51,494 nt of DNA from an uncultured bacterium (GCA_903901855.1 CAIUSP010000018.1:1-51494), one strand, 5' to 3'. Counted from the first letter of the stretch, positions 33,001 through 40,618 are shown. Notes: a model not told the origin generated them from the letters alone. Numbers and translations are program-made.

Positions 33001-33220
33001 TGCGCCGCAGCGCGGAGGCTCCTGCCGTAGTCCGGGCGATGGCCAGCGCGCTCTCGGACCGGCTTGCCAGCCGGGCGAGCCTCTCGGCCAGTGCCTCGGT
33101 CCTCCCTGAGCCCGCTCCTCCGGTGACCAGGACCGACTTGCGCTCCGGGTCAGCTGCCCTGCTCTGGGCGTCGGTCAGGGTGATCGGTTGTCTCGTAGTT
33201 TCCTGGTCCAGGTACTTCAT
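30080..33220 (-). CDS. AdnA/AddB-like helicase-nuclease subunit with degenerate motor
   Basis: A 1046-residue UvrD-fold protein with a C-terminal RecB-family nuclease. Walker A reads VTGGAGSGRTEAL, so Arg40 replaces the catalytic lysine. Motif II is LVVDELEILS instead of DExQD. Motif VI (LYSAMTRARERLILS) is kept. The nuclease looks complete: GRVDRVDAL and ELIDYKTGDP carry the metal-binding aspartates and the lysine, and four cysteines (one in RTCPLKYKFA, three in CNWCDFKLIC) should hold an iron-sulfur cluster, as in AddB and AdnAB. It is best read as the non-motor nuclease subunit of a double-strand break resection complex. Its expected partner (AdnB-like) is not in the window. TAGCCT lies 8 bases before the ATG. 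Confidence 0.82.
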   Translation of the reverse strand: MKYLDQETTRQPITLTDAQSRAADPERKSVLVTGGAGSGRTEALAERLARLASRSESALAIARTTAGASALRRRAEARISDQGFEPIECLPVREAAARLLAAHGELVGSDAFFDLLGPGERVALMLDEFDQLPLRLHEIRGNPGGLLARIVTRIDALKDAGTDSTGFRSWAVAKERAAENQADLDLAERELEFAELFETHDRLVREAGGIDGGEAILALTAFLAEHPSAATAIAERHPALVVDELEILSAAELQLVGALAKRAATTALACDLIAGSDGGIGIEWARRAIDGLEEVTLEGCHRHDERISMTALAAADVEQGQIEGEGDSGSGAVDFWVCENERAEAQAAAREIETMLSNGVPGGEICVALADTRAEREIAAALTERHIPFRSIEGRGFLSRAKVRDAIAWLRLLADPTDGPAAVRVLGRAPIELRSVDVASCTSIARRRKLDMVSASEAALESPQLPQDARERIREFLGLYAAASKAMEAMTPDVFVRRLIERIGLRRERLYGATTDTVERLRELSRLDEFATAWARRHPTGSNRSFVNHLITVSEADLPFSDDRWPQSPDTVQVGRLDRFKGNEFEAVFVLGLKAGALSGERPAAQLPVELAARRRPAEETARLGLYSAMTRARERLILSRPKTDSTGERAGPAPAFERARATLKATEDRQVEEIFGPAEGLHAAYRMIQEEALEGAWRAGGGLGDPRLDAHMDIHAAVARFLESIKLAALIQKRDEEPLDEALEHVNQLLSHDLSVGQSEALGESKLDEFILAGEAERERSGELVAERDEPSLEAFLPRKGQGMALSATDIDLYRTCPLKYKFARVFGIPQQQTVNQRVGIAIHQVLERYHDPESQQTRERLMALFVEAWRKGGFGESDDEIQFHDRAVEALKRYYERSTRLEATPRWLEKGFDFTIGPHHLRGRVDRVDALPEGGFELIDYKTGDPKAAKDLRNDVQLAIYQIAAKESWGIEEPTRGSFWYVLADEKVAVDESGDERERIEALTHEVGEGIASQDFEPRPSPTICNWCDFKLICPASEGRNEAA

Positions 33221-33228
33221 CTCCAGTG

Positions 33229-33234
33229 AGGCTA
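33229..33234 (-). promoter_or_regulatory. Leaderless -10 box for the AdnA-like gene
   Basis: TAGCCT ends 8 bases before ATG 33220. A weak GGAG also sits against the start codon. Confidence 0.5.
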
Positions 33235-33324
33235 TTCCATGATCACAGGACGTAATTTCGGCCCCGAACCATCTCGCGCAGGCGATCTCGGAAGTTGGGG
33301 AGTCGGCATCCGGTGGTCCCGTCG

Positions 33325-33330
33325 TAGGAT
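33325..33330 (+). promoter_or_regulatory. Leaderless -10 box for the inositol-phosphatase gene
   Basis: TAGGAT ends 6 bases before ATG 33337. Confidence 0.55.
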
Positions 33331-33336
33331 TGACTC

Positions 33337-34218
33337 ATGTCCGACTCTCCAGCAACCGGAACCGGTTCCGCCTCCTCTGGCTCGACGCCCAGCGTCGAGC
33401 GTTGGTTGACGGCCTGCCGTTCGGCGGTCGAGGGACAGCGTCGGGTCTTCGACGAGCACGTGGGGATCGAAGCTCGCACCCACTACGACGGGGTTGGAGA
33501 AGGGGGCGACAACACGCTGGTCATCGATCGCCTCTGCGAGGACGTGTTCTTCGAACAGTTGGAAATGTTGGCCGCCGAGGGATACTCGTTCACCGCGATC
33601 TCCGAGGAACGCGGCGAGGTCCGTTTCGGTGAAGACGACTCAGCTAGCCACACCATCGTCGTGATCGATCCGATCGACGGCTCGTTGAACGCTCGCAGGA
33701 CCATCCCTTGCCACAGCCTCAGCGTTGCCATCTCGACCGGCATGTCGATGGCCGATGTCACATTCGGCTACGTATACGAGTTCGGTGCGGCCGAGGAGTT
33801 CTATGCCGAGCGGGGATCGGGCGCCGTGTTGGACGGAAGTCCGGTCCGGATCGATGACTCCCTCGGCGACGGACTCGAGATAGTCGGCATGGAAGCAACC
33901 AGACCGGAGCGCATGGTCAGGGTTGCGGACGAGATGACCGATCGGGTCTTCCGCCTGCGCACGCCAGGTTCTCTCGCCGTCTCTCTGGTCTATGTGGCAG
34001 CGGGCCGTTTCGACGGCATGCTCTCGATGCGCGGCTGCCGCTCGGTCGACGCCGCGGCCGGTCAACTCATCGTCAGAGAGGCAGGCGCGAGCCTCAGTTT
34101 CGCCGGAGAGCCACTGGAGCAGGCAGCCCTCGATCTCGGAGCCCGCTACCACGTGGCCGCAGCCCGCACCGCGTCAGACCTCGACTTCCTCCTCTCCGCT
34201 CAGGCACTGCTCGAATGA
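33337..34218 (+). CDS. Inositol monophosphatase-family phosphatase
   Basis: Lithium-sensitive-type sugar or nucleotide phosphatase, 293 residues. Metal-binding motifs are AISEERGEV (glutamate, about residue 89), VVIDPIDGSLNARR (the DPxDGTxN motif with serine) and RSVDAAAGQLIVREAGA (the late aspartate, here RSVD rather than WD). The N-terminal 20 residues are serine/threonine/glycine-rich and disordered. Substrates in the family include inositol-1-phosphate, fructose-1,6-bisphosphate and histidinol phosphate, and I cannot choose between them. The gene overlaps the downstream metalloprotease gene by 4 bases (ATGA). Confidence 0.86.
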   Translation: MSDSPATGTGSASSGSTPSVERWLTACRSAVEGQRRVFDEHVGIEARTHYDGVGEGGDNTLVIDRLCEDVFFEQLEMLAAEGYSFTAISEERGEVRFGEDDSASHTIVVIDPIDGSLNARRTIPCHSLSVAISTGMSMADVTFGYVYEFGAAEEFYAERGSGAVLDGSPVRIDDSLGDGLEIVGMEATRPERMVRVADEMTDRVFRLRTPGSLAVSLVYVAAGRFDGMLSMRGCRSVDAAAGQLIVREAGASLSFAGEPLEQAALDLGARYHVAAARTASDLDFLLSAQALLE

Positions 34219-35327
34219 GCGAGCGTCTGGTCGACTGGAACCTCGCCGAGCGCATCGCCTGCACCATCGCCGGCGAGGGACCCGCTTGGCTTGGCGCAGG
34301 GGAGGCGGAGTTACGCCGGGAATCGGACAGGGCGATCGAAATCGTCAGCGATTACACCGGACTTCGCGCGCGCACGGAGATTCCACCTGCGGAACTGGTG
34401 ACTCGCGAGGAGTGGGTCGATTCCTCGATCAAGTCCTTCCAGGAGATCTCTGCCGAACTCGAGCGCGAGTTGATCGAACGTTCACAGATGCCCAGCGGAA
34501 TCGGGAGACGGCTCGGGGCTGCCGCTACGGGAGTGGAGGTCGGGCTGGCTACCGGATACCTAGCGCAGAAGGTCGTGGGCCAGTACGACGTGGCTCTGTT
34601 CGGTCCAGCGAGATCACCGCGACTCCTCTTCGTCGCACCGAACCTCGCGGCCGCCAGACAGAGGTTGGGCGCGGAGCCCGAGCCGTTCCTCCACTGGATT
34701 GCCCTGCACGAAGGAACTCATGCCTTGCAGTTCGCGGCCGTGCCATGGCTGAGGGAGCACATCGGTGGCTTGGCCCGTGAACTGCTCACCAAGGCATCTC
34801 TGGACGTGAAGACCTCGGATGTCCTCTCGAAGCTGGTCGGCCTCGGTCCACGCGGAATCTCCGAGGCGGTCAGGCGAGGCGATCTCGCCAACCTTTTCTG
34901 GACTCAACCACAGATGGAGTTGGTCGACCAACTGACGGCGGCGATGACCGTGGTCGAGGGGTATGCGGAGCACGTGATGGACGCTGCCGCTTCCGAGATG
35001 GGGGAGGGGGTCGAGGATCTCCGAGAGAGCCTCGAGAAGGACCGCGGCAGTCGAGGGACCCTCGATCAGGTGGTAGCCCGCCTCCTCGGACTCGATGCGA
35101 AACTCGCTCAGTACCGTCGTGGCAAGGCCTTCTGCGATCAAGTGGTCGAGGCGGGTGGAATCGACACCCTGAATCGGGTTTGGAGATCCGCCGAGGATCT
35201 ACCCACCCTGTCCGAGATAGATCAGCCTTTGAGTTGGATCGATCGAGTGGGAGCGAGCCGGCTGCCCAGAATCCACCCGGTACGCAGCCTTCGCAGGCTG
35301 ATCCTGCGACGGACTTCGACGGCCTGA
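34215..35327 (+). CDS. Zinc metalloprotease, DUF2342 (F420-biosynthesis-associated) type
   Basis: A 370-residue protein matching the actinobacterial family annotated as zinc-dependent metalloprotease or coenzyme F420 biosynthesis-associated protein. The zinc motif HEGTHALQF (HExxH, about residue 167) is followed by a distal VVEGYAEHVMDAAA segment that supplies a third ligand. Other family blocks are VTREEWVDSSIKSFQEI near the N-terminus and LARELLTKASLDVKTSDVLSKL. No signal peptide, so it acts in the cytosol. Substrate is unknown, and despite the family name a direct role in F420 synthesis is unproven. Translationally coupled to the phosphatase gene upstream. Confidence 0.85.
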   Translation: MSERLVDWNLAERIACTIAGEGPAWLGAGEAELRRESDRAIEIVSDYTGLRARTEIPPAELVTREEWVDSSIKSFQEISAELERELIERSQMPSGIGRRLGAAATGVEVGLATGYLAQKVVGQYDVALFGPARSPRLLFVAPNLAAARQRLGAEPEPFLHWIALHEGTHALQFAAVPWLREHIGGLARELLTKASLDVKTSDVLSKLVGLGPRGISEAVRRGDLANLFWTQPQMELVDQLTAAMTVVEGYAEHVMDAAASEMGEGVEDLRESLEKDRGSRGTLDQVVARLLGLDAKLAQYRRGKAFCDQVVEAGGIDTLNRVWRSAEDLPTLSEIDQPLSWIDRVGASRLPRIHPVRSLRRLILRRTSTA

Positions 35328-35345
35328 CGAAACCCCGGCTTCGTC
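35326..35345 (+). terminator. Short hairpin after the metalloprotease gene
   Basis: GACGAA pairs with TTCGTC across an 8-base GC-rich loop, starting inside the stop codon. No T-run, so terminator function is tentative. Confidence 0.4.
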
Positions 35346-35373
35346 GGTGTAACCACTGCCCCGATCGAGGGTA

Positions 35374-35387
35374 AGAACATGTGTTCG
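35374..35387 (+). promoter_or_regulatory. LexA-like SOS box
   Basis: AGAACATGTGTTCG matches the Gram-positive LexA consensus CGAACRNRYGTTYG at 13 of 14 positions; only the first base differs. It lies 67 bases before the start of the small helical protein gene at 35455, the only gene it could control downstream. Confidence 0.55.
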
Positions 35388-35454
35388 CCTCACTTCGAGT
35401 GCGTACATCAGTCACTAAAACGACCCAATCGAGAAACAGAGGTGCATTCAATTG

Positions 35455-35883
35455 ATGGGTAGAAAGCAGCAGGAAACGGAGTCGAGCGAGGCCACGAGAG
35501 CGAAGGCTTCGTCCAAGAACGGCAGTGCCGAGGTCGAAGCGGCTGCAGCGAAGCCCGCCGATCAGGCTCTCCAGGTCGTGGACGCCGTAGTCGGCGTCGT
35601 CGACAACGCGGTTGCCGACTACGTCGAGCCCGCTCGCGAAAAGGTGGAGGCCTTGCTCGATCCCGAGCGTCGCTCCGACGAACTCGAGACGATGCGCGTG
35701 ACCTTCGCCGAGGAGTTCGACAGGGCGGGTCGCCGCGGTTCCGAGGTGCGTGAGCGCGCACAGGGAGAGGTCGCCGACCGTCTCCGTGGCGCCGCCGATC
35801 GCATCGCGCCGGTCACCGATCGGATGGAGCCTGTCAAGCAGCGCATCGAGCCGCTGGTTCAGCGTGTCCGCGAACTCGTCTGA
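35455..35883 (+). CDS. Small amphipathic-helix protein, possibly DNA-damage regulated
   Basis: A 142-residue protein with no recognised family. Residues 1-40 are polar and disordered (MGRKQQETESSEATRAKASS). The rest is predicted helix with charged heptad or 11-residue patterning, clearest at the end (DRMEPVKQRIEPLVQRVREL), where proline-spaced units recall apolipoprotein- or phasin-like amphipathic helices. The middle AVVGVVDNAVADYV is more hydrophobic and may lie on a membrane or lipid surface. No cysteine and no signal peptide. TTG 35452 is an alternative start, better spaced (7 bases) from GAGGTG. A LexA-like box upstream and a strong terminator downstream mark it as its own transcription unit. 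Confidence 0.72.
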   Translation: MGRKQQETESSEATRAKASSKNGSAEVEAAAAKPADQALQVVDAVVGVVDNAVADYVEPAREKVEALLDPERRSDELETMRVTFAEEFDRAGRRGSEVRERAQGEVADRLRGAADRIAPVTDRMEPVKQRIEPLVQRVRELV

Positions 35884-35925
35884 GCATTCGGCCTCGGTCA
35901 TCTGTCGAGGGGACCTCATCCGGAC

Positions 35926-35962
35926 AGCCCGCGCCCTCCAGCAGTCACGGAGGGAGCGGGCT
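35926..35962 (+). terminator. 13-bp hairpin terminator
   Basis: Left arm AGCCCGC plus CCCTCC pairs with GGAGGG plus GCGGGCT across one G/A mismatch and a 9-base loop. It ends in a short pyrimidine run (CTCTTCC). It separates the helical protein gene from mrp. Confidence 0.75.
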
Positions 35963-36011
35963 CTTCCGGTTGCGCGGCAGAAAGACCACTTCTGCGAAAC
36001 TGCTTGATCAG

Positions 36012-37181
36012 ATGAGCAACCCGACACCTTCACATGAAGCAATCACCGAAGCCCTCTCCGGCGTGATCGATCCCGAGCTCGGGCGCGACATCGTCGAGCT
36101 CGAGATGGTTCGTTCGATCGAGGTCAGCGATGCCGGTCGGGTCGAGGTGGTCGTGTCACTGACTACCCCCGGATGCCCGATTCGCGGTCACTTCGAGCAG
36201 GCCGTCTCTCAGAGAGTAGGGGCGATCGAAGGGGTCACCGAGGTGGAAGTTGGCTTCGACGTCTTGAGCGAGGAGGAGAAGTCGGGACTCCAGGAGAAAC
36301 TGGGCAGACCGAAGCTTCCGCAGGGATCACTCGCTCAGGTGAAGAACGTGATCTGTGTCGCCTCCGGCAAGGGAGGTGTAGGGAAGTCCACCATGACGGC
36401 GAACCTCGCCGCTGCGTTGGCTGCCGAAGGAAAGTCAGTGGGTGCGCTCGATTGCGATGTATACGGATATTCGATCCCCAGGATGCTCGGTATCGATGGT
36501 CGCCCCGAGGTGTCCGCCGACCGGAAGATCATCCCGCTCGTCTCACCCGCCGGTCCGAAGGTCATCTCGATGGGGTTCTTCGTCGAGTCGGACGCTGCGG
36601 TGGTCTGGCGCGGACCGATGCTGCATAAGGCGATCCAGCAGTTCCTGGAGGACGTGGATTGGGGCGAGCTCGATTTCCTATTGCTCGACCTGCCCCCGGG
36701 TACCGGAGACGTCTCGATGAGCCTCGCCCAGCTGCTTCCTCAGGCAAAATTCGTGCTCGTGACGACCCCGCAGCCTGCGGCTCAGTCCGTCGCCCGGCGC
36801 TCGGCCGACATGGCTGAGAAGGTCGATCTCGAAGTGGTTGGAGTGATCGAGAACATGTCTGCTTTCCAGTCTCCGGACGGAGAACGGGTTGCGATCTTCG
36901 GCGAGGGCGGTGGTCAGATCCTGGCCGAGGAGATCGACGTTCCACTCCTTGCAAAAGTTCCGCTCGAGACCGATCTCCGTGAGGGGGCAGACGAGGGCCG
37001 CCCACTGGTGGTCGATAAGCCAGATGCCCCTGCGGCTCAGGCGATTCGTCAGGCTGCGCGAGGAATACTCGCAATGACGCCAGAGGACCTGCCGATGATG
37101 GCTGCGCCGGTATCGGGCGATCCTCCTCCAGGCCCGAAGACCCCCGGGCCCGGGGCCACCGAGCTACCGGTCATCCAATAG
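36012..37181 (+). CDS. mrp: Mrp/ApbC-family iron-sulfur cluster carrier ATPase, lacking CxxC
   Basis: A 389-residue P-loop protein. Residues 5-95 are a MIP18/DUF59 domain (GVIDPELGRDIVELEMV, TTPGCPIRGHFEQ). The ATPase begins near residue 112 with the deviant Walker A CVASGKGGVGKSTMTANLA, then LDCDVYGYSIPRMLG, WRGPMLHKAIQQFL, LLLDLPPGTGDVSMSLAQLLP and GVIENMSAF. Classic Mrp/Nbp35 proteins have a CxxC after ENMS to bridge an iron-sulfur cluster in the dimer; here it is replaced by QSPDGERV. The C-terminal 25 residues are proline-rich. Role inferred: cluster delivery or a related assembly function. ATG 36012 is preferred because the upstream frame crosses the terminator region; no ribosome site is clear. 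Confidence 0.9.
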   Translation: MSNPTPSHEAITEALSGVIDPELGRDIVELEMVRSIEVSDAGRVEVVVSLTTPGCPIRGHFEQAVSQRVGAIEGVTEVEVGFDVLSEEEKSGLQEKLGRPKLPQGSLAQVKNVICVASGKGGVGKSTMTANLAAALAAEGKSVGALDCDVYGYSIPRMLGIDGRPEVSADRKIIPLVSPAGPKVISMGFFVESDAAVVWRGPMLHKAIQQFLEDVDWGELDFLLLDLPPGTGDVSMSLAQLLPQAKFVLVTTPQPAAQSVARRSADMAEKVDLEVVGVIENMSAFQSPDGERVAIFGEGGGQILAEEIDVPLLAKVPLETDLREGADEGRPLVVDKPDAPAAQAIRQAARGILAMTPEDLPMMAAPVSGDPPPGPKTPGPGATELPVIQ

Positions 37182-37203
37182 CTGCTGGCTTCCGGCGCAG
37201 CAG
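37182..37203. terminator. Weak hairpin between mrp and fdxA
   Basis: CTGCTG pairs with CAGCAG across a 10-base loop, at the end of two convergent genes. No T-run. Tentative. Confidence 0.3.
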
Positions 37204-37230
37204 GACCCGGCTAGCGCGCCGAGCCACCGT

Positions 37231-37497
37231 CTACTTCTTGGAGGAGTAGTACTTCGCGTTGATCTCGGTGTACTTGGCCCACTCCGAGGGGAGCTGATCC
37301 TCGGCGAAGCAGGCGTCTACGGGGCAGGCCTCGACGCACGCGTCGCAGTCGATGCACTCGTCTGGATCGATATAGAGCTGCTCGACCTCGCTGTGGTCGG
37401 CCTCGTCGGGAGTCGGGTGGATGCAATCCACCGGGCAGACCTCGACGCACGAGTTGTCTTTGGTCCCGATGCATGGCTCGGCGATGACGTATGCCAC
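37231..37497 (-). CDS. fdxA: Ferredoxin, 3Fe-4S/4Fe-4S (FdxA type)
   Basis: An 88-residue electron carrier. The N-terminal half has the seven-iron pattern CIGTKDNSCVEVCPVDCIH, with cysteine spacing for a 3Fe-4S cluster plus one ligand to the second cluster. The second motif CIDCDACVEACPVDACF holds the 4Fe-4S cluster. The linker between them (HPTPDEADHSEVEQLYIDPDE) is longer than in mycobacterial FdxA. Start is GTG 37497, with GGAGG 10 bases upstream; the upstream open frame is non-coding. It may feed electrons to cytochromes P450 or other oxidoreductases. It is divergent from the SDR gene. Confidence 0.93.
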   Translation of the reverse strand: MAYVIAEPCIGTKDNSCVEVCPVDCIHPTPDEADHSEVEQLYIDPDECIDCDACVEACPVDACFAEDQLPSEWAKYTEINAKYYSSKK

Positions 37498-37611
37498 TTT
37501 CTCTGTTCCTCCCTCGTCGTGAAGAGTTGTATTTGAGCGCCAACCTGATTGCGATAGGCGAGGTCGCCATTTTACGCAGACCCGCGCGACGATGACTCCC
37601 GGCCACCCCGA

Positions 37612-37617
37612 TACCTT
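37612..37617 (+). promoter_or_regulatory. -10 box for the SDR gene
   Basis: TACCTT ends 8 bases before ATG 37626. The spacer is AGAGGAG-like, so a short-leader start with a ribosome site cannot be excluded. Confidence 0.45.
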
Positions 37618-37625
37618 TAGAGGAG

Positions 37626-38513
37626 ATGATCCTCTTGACCGGTGCGACCGGAACGGTCGGCACACGACTCCTGCCCCGCCTGATCGACGCCGGTCGTTCT
37701 TTGCGCGTGCTGGTGCGTGATCCACAGGACCTCGGCGCCTCGCGCGTCGATGTCCAGTTGGTGCTTGGAGATCTGGCGGACGCCAATTCGCTGCGGCATG
37801 CCACACGTGGAGTGGACACCGTGGTCCACCTCGCTGCGACCTTCCGCGATCAGGATCGAAGCGGCGGGTCGATCGAGCAGATCAACGGTCTTGCTACCGC
37901 CAGACTGCTCCGGGCGGCCGAGCAGGCCGGCGCCGAGAGGTTCATCTACATGTCCTGTCTCGGAGCCGACGACCTCTCGGGCTCTCGTTTCGTGCGCTCG
38001 AAGGCAGCGGCTGAGAAGGATGTCCTCGAATCGGATCTCGCCTCGACGGTTATCTCTGCCTCGTCCATCCACGCATCGGATTCGATCTGGGAGAGGATCG
38101 TCTCCGGCCTCTCGGTGCTGCCGGTCACGACACTTCCCTCGGGCACACTTCGTGCCCGTATCCAGCCGGTGGCAGCCGAGGATGTGGCTGCCGCCGTGTT
38201 CGCGGAGATCGCTCGCGGTGCGCCTGACTCAACCGAACATCCCCGCAGGGTGGAGCTAGCGGGGGATCAGGCCACCACTCAGTTCTCATACCTCGCAGGC
38301 CTCGCCATGCGCAGGCACCATCGTTCGGTGCGTCTGCCACTCCCTCTGGTCGAGGCAAAACTGCGTCTCCTCACCCCGTTCATCCGCGAGGGGAGGCTTC
38401 CTGCCCCGGAGGAGTTGGAGGTGCTTTCGGTTTCGCTCTGGTCGGAGAGAGGTTCCTCGGATCTCCGTGACCTCGACATCGAGCCGACACCGGTCAATCC
38501 GTTGACTGGCTGA
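37626..38513 (+). CDS. NAD(P)-binding SDR/NmrA-like protein
   Basis: An atypical short-chain dehydrogenase of 295 residues related to NmrA and the NDUFA9 subunit of complex I. The dinucleotide fold starts immediately (MILLTGATGTVGTRLLPRL, GxxGxxG), followed by VRDPQDLGAS, LGDLADANSLRHATRGVDTVVHLAA and the FIYMSCLGAD strand. The catalytic YxxxK is missing (RFVRSKAAAEKDVL has lysine but no tyrosine), so it may sense the cofactor or chaperone instead of being a dehydrogenase. The C-terminal half resembles the substrate domain of the family. Neighbours give no pathway hint. Confidence 0.8.
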   Translation: MILLTGATGTVGTRLLPRLIDAGRSLRVLVRDPQDLGASRVDVQLVLGDLADANSLRHATRGVDTVVHLAATFRDQDRSGGSIEQINGLATARLLRAAEQAGAERFIYMSCLGADDLSGSRFVRSKAAAEKDVLESDLASTVISASSIHASDSIWERIVSGLSVLPVTTLPSGTLRARIQPVAAEDVAAAVFAEIARGAPDSTEHPRRVELAGDQATTQFSYLAGLAMRRHHRSVRLPLPLVEAKLRLLTPFIREGRLPAPEELEVLSVSLWSERGSSDLRDLDIEPTPVNPLTG

Positions 38514-38520
38514 GACAAAG

Positions 38521-38556
38521 AAAAGGACCCCGCCGCATCAGCGACGGGGTCCTTGG
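38521..38556. terminator. Bidirectional terminator between SDR gene and groEL
   Basis: A 10-base-pair stem AAGGACCCCG / CGGGGTCCTT with a 12-base loop, preceded by A-rich and followed by a short T sequence, between convergent genes. Confidence 0.8.
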
Positions 38557-38584
38557 AAATCCGACCCTCGGGAATGAGGGCTGG

Positions 38585-40225
38585 TTACATCATGCCGCCC
38601 ATGTCGGGCATGCCGCCGGGCATTCCGCCGCCTCCGCCGCCGTCCTTGTCGGGCGGCTCGGCGACTATCGCCTCGGTGGTGAGGATGTTCTTGGCGATCG
38701 AGGCCGCATTCTGCAGCGCGGAGCGCGTGACCATGGTCGGGTCGATGACACCGGCCTTGATCAGGTCTCCGTAGTCGCCGTTCCCGGCATTCAGGCCTTC
38801 ACCGGCCTTCATGCCCCTGACCTTCTCGACCACCACCGATGCCTCGAACCCTGAGTTCGAAGCGATCTGGCGGATCGGCTCTTCGAGCGACCGCTTGATG
38901 ATCGATGCGCCGGTGCGCTCGTCGTCGTCGTCGTAGGAGTCGAGGTCGACCGCATCCTGTGCGTTCAGCAGTGCAACACCGCCGCCAGGGACGATTCCCT
39001 CTTCGAGCGCCGCACGGGTCGCCTGCAGAGCGTCCTCGACACGGTGCTTCTTCTCCTTCATCTCCGTTTCGGTGGCTGCACCGACCTTGACCACCGCGAC
39101 ACCGCCGGCCAGCTTGGCCAAGCGCTCCTGCAGCTTCTCGCGGTCGAAGTCGGAGTCGGTGTTCTCCACCTCGGACTTGATCTGCTTGATCCGGCCCTTG
39201 ATCTGGTCGCTGTCACCGCCACCGTCGATGATCGTGGTGTCGTCCTTGCTGACGACCACTCGACGGGCGGAACCGAGCTGGGTGAGCTGGGTGTTCTCCA
39301 GCTTGAGACCCATCTCCTCGGTGATCACCTCTGCACCGGTGAGGATCGCGATGTCCTCGAGCATCCGCTTGCGGCGATCGCCGAAGCCCGGAGCCTTGAC
39401 CGCCACACCGGTGAAGGTGCCGCGGAGCTTGTTCACGACCAGCGTCGCGAGGCTCTCGCCCTCGACGTCCTCGGCGATGATCAGGAGTGGCTTGCCACCC
39501 TGCATCACCTGCTCGAGCACGGGGAGGAGATCCCTGACCGAACCGATCTTCTGGTTGACGATCAACACGTAGGGCTCTTCCAGGACGGCTTCCATCCGGT
39601 CCTGGTCGGTGACCATGTACGGGGAGATGTAGCCCTTATCGAACTGCATTCCCTCGGTGAACTCGAGCTCCATTCCGAAGGTCTGGCCTTCTTCGACGTT
39701 CACCACACCGTCCTTGCCGACCTTGTCGATCGCATCAGCGATGATGTTGCCGATCTCCTCGTCAGCTGCCGAGATCTCGGCGACGCGGGCGATCTGCTCC
39801 TTGCCGGAGATCTCCTTGGACTGCTTGGTGGCGAGCTGCTCTACCACCTGTCCAACGGCTATCTCGATCCCCTTACGCAGGCCGAGCGGGTTCGCTCCGG
39901 CCGCGACGTTGCGGAGGCCGTGACGAACGATCGTCTGGGCGAGCAGGGTCGCTGTCGTGGTGCCGTCACCGGCCACGTCGTTGGTCGCCGTGGCGACCTC
40001 GCGGACGAGCTGGGCACCCTGGTTCTCGAAGACGTCCTCGACTTCGATCTCGCGGGCGATCGTCACTCCGTCATTGGTGATCGTGGGGGCGCCGAACTTC
40101 TTGTCGAGCACCACGTAACGGCCCTTGGGACCGAGGGTCACCTTGACCGCATTCGCCACGGCATCTACGCCAGCCTGCAGCGCTCCACGTGCTTCTTCGT
40201 CGTACTTCAGTTCCTTGTAAGACAT
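38585..40225 (-). CDS. groEL: Chaperonin GroEL
   Basis: The 60-kDa chaperonin subunit, 546 residues, forming the cytosolic double-ring folding chamber. It has [29 protein letters not shown] at the start, the ATPase loop [15 protein letters not shown], the family signature region near [12 protein letters not shown] (here [18 protein letters not shown]), and the C-terminal Gly-Met tail ([18 protein letters not shown]) found in canonical GroEL copies. Actinobacteria often carry a second groEL without groES and with a His-rich tail; this is the Gly-Met kind. It lies 33 bases after groES and is preceded by AAGGAGG. Heat control comes from the CIRCE upstream of groES. Confidence 0.98.
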   Translation of the reverse strand: MSYKELKYDEEARGALQAGVDAVANAVKVTLGPKGRYVVLDKKFGAPTITNDGVTIAREIEVEDVFENQGAQLVREVATATNDVAGDGTTTATLLAQTIVRHGLRNVAAGANPLGLRKGIEIAVGQVVEQLATKQSKEISGKEQIARVAEISAADEEIGNIIADAIDKVGKDGVVNVEEGQTFGMELEFTEGMQFDKGYISPYMVTDQDRMEAVLEEPYVLIVNQKIGSVRDLLPVLEQVMQGGKPLLIIAEDVEGESLATLVVNKLRGTFTGVAVKAPGFGDRRKRMLEDIAILTGAEVITEEMGLKLENTQLTQLGSARRVVVSKDDTTIIDGGGDSDQIKGRIKQIKSEVENTDSDFDREKLQERLAKLAGGVAVVKVGAATETEMKEKKHRVEDALQATRAALEEGIVPGGGVALLNAQDAVDLDSYDDDDERTGASIIKRSLEEPIRQIASNSGFEASVVVEKVRGMKAGEGLNAGNGDYGDLIKAGVIDPTMVTRSALQNAASIAKNILTTEAIVAEPPDKDGGGGGGMPGGMPDMGGMM

Positions 40226-40258
40226 TTCTTCTGGTTCCTCCTTGTTGAGTGGCGGGGA

Positions 40259-40546
40259 CTAGCCGACCTTGGCGAGTACGTCTGACTCGCGAAGGACGAG
40301 AAGTTCCTCGCCGTCGATGGTGATTTCCGTTCCTCCGTACTTGGAGTAGAGGACCTCGTCCCCCTCCTCGACGTCGAGAGGACGGCGGCTGCCGTCTTCG
40401 TTGAGCGCACCGTCACCGACGGCCAGGACCTTCCCCTTCTGGGGCTTCTCCTTGGCGGTGTCGGGCAGGACGATCCCGCTCGCAGTCTTCTCTTCTTCCT
40501 CGGTTGCCTGCACAATCAGGCGGTCACCCAGGGGCTTCAGTTTCAT
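40259..40546 (-). CDS. groES: Co-chaperonin GroES
   Basis: Ten-kDa lid of the chaperonin, 95 residues. [36 protein letters not shown] is the canonical N-terminus with the mobile loop, and [31 protein letters not shown] the C-terminal strand pair. GGAGGT lies 7 bases before the ATG. First gene of the groESL operon, under a sigma-A-type promoter with a CIRCE operator. Confidence 0.98.
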   Translation of the reverse strand: MKLKPLGDRLIVQATEEEEKTASGIVLPDTAKEKPQKGKVLAVGDGALNEDGSRRPLDVEEGDEVLYSKYGGTEITIDGEELLVLRESDVLAKVG

Positions 40547-40618
40547 CGTTGATACCTCCGTTGCTGAGGGTCGAATTGTCAGCGCTCAGGACAGGCGTTC
40601 AGCGTGTCTCTGGCGCTC

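Noticed and set aside
30962-33109. A 715-codon open frame on the plus strand opposite the AdnA-like gene
   Set aside because: It is a GC-driven shadow: no recognisable motif, irregular composition, and the opposite strand encodes clear helicase and nuclease motifs.
37626-38513. SDR protein considered as a functional complex I NDUFA9 homologue
   Set aside because: The similarity is general to the NmrA/NDUFA9 group and no complex I genes are near, so I kept the broad name.
39044-40285. Long open frame opposite groEL
   Set aside because: Common high-GC shadow of groEL; it has no protein features of its own.
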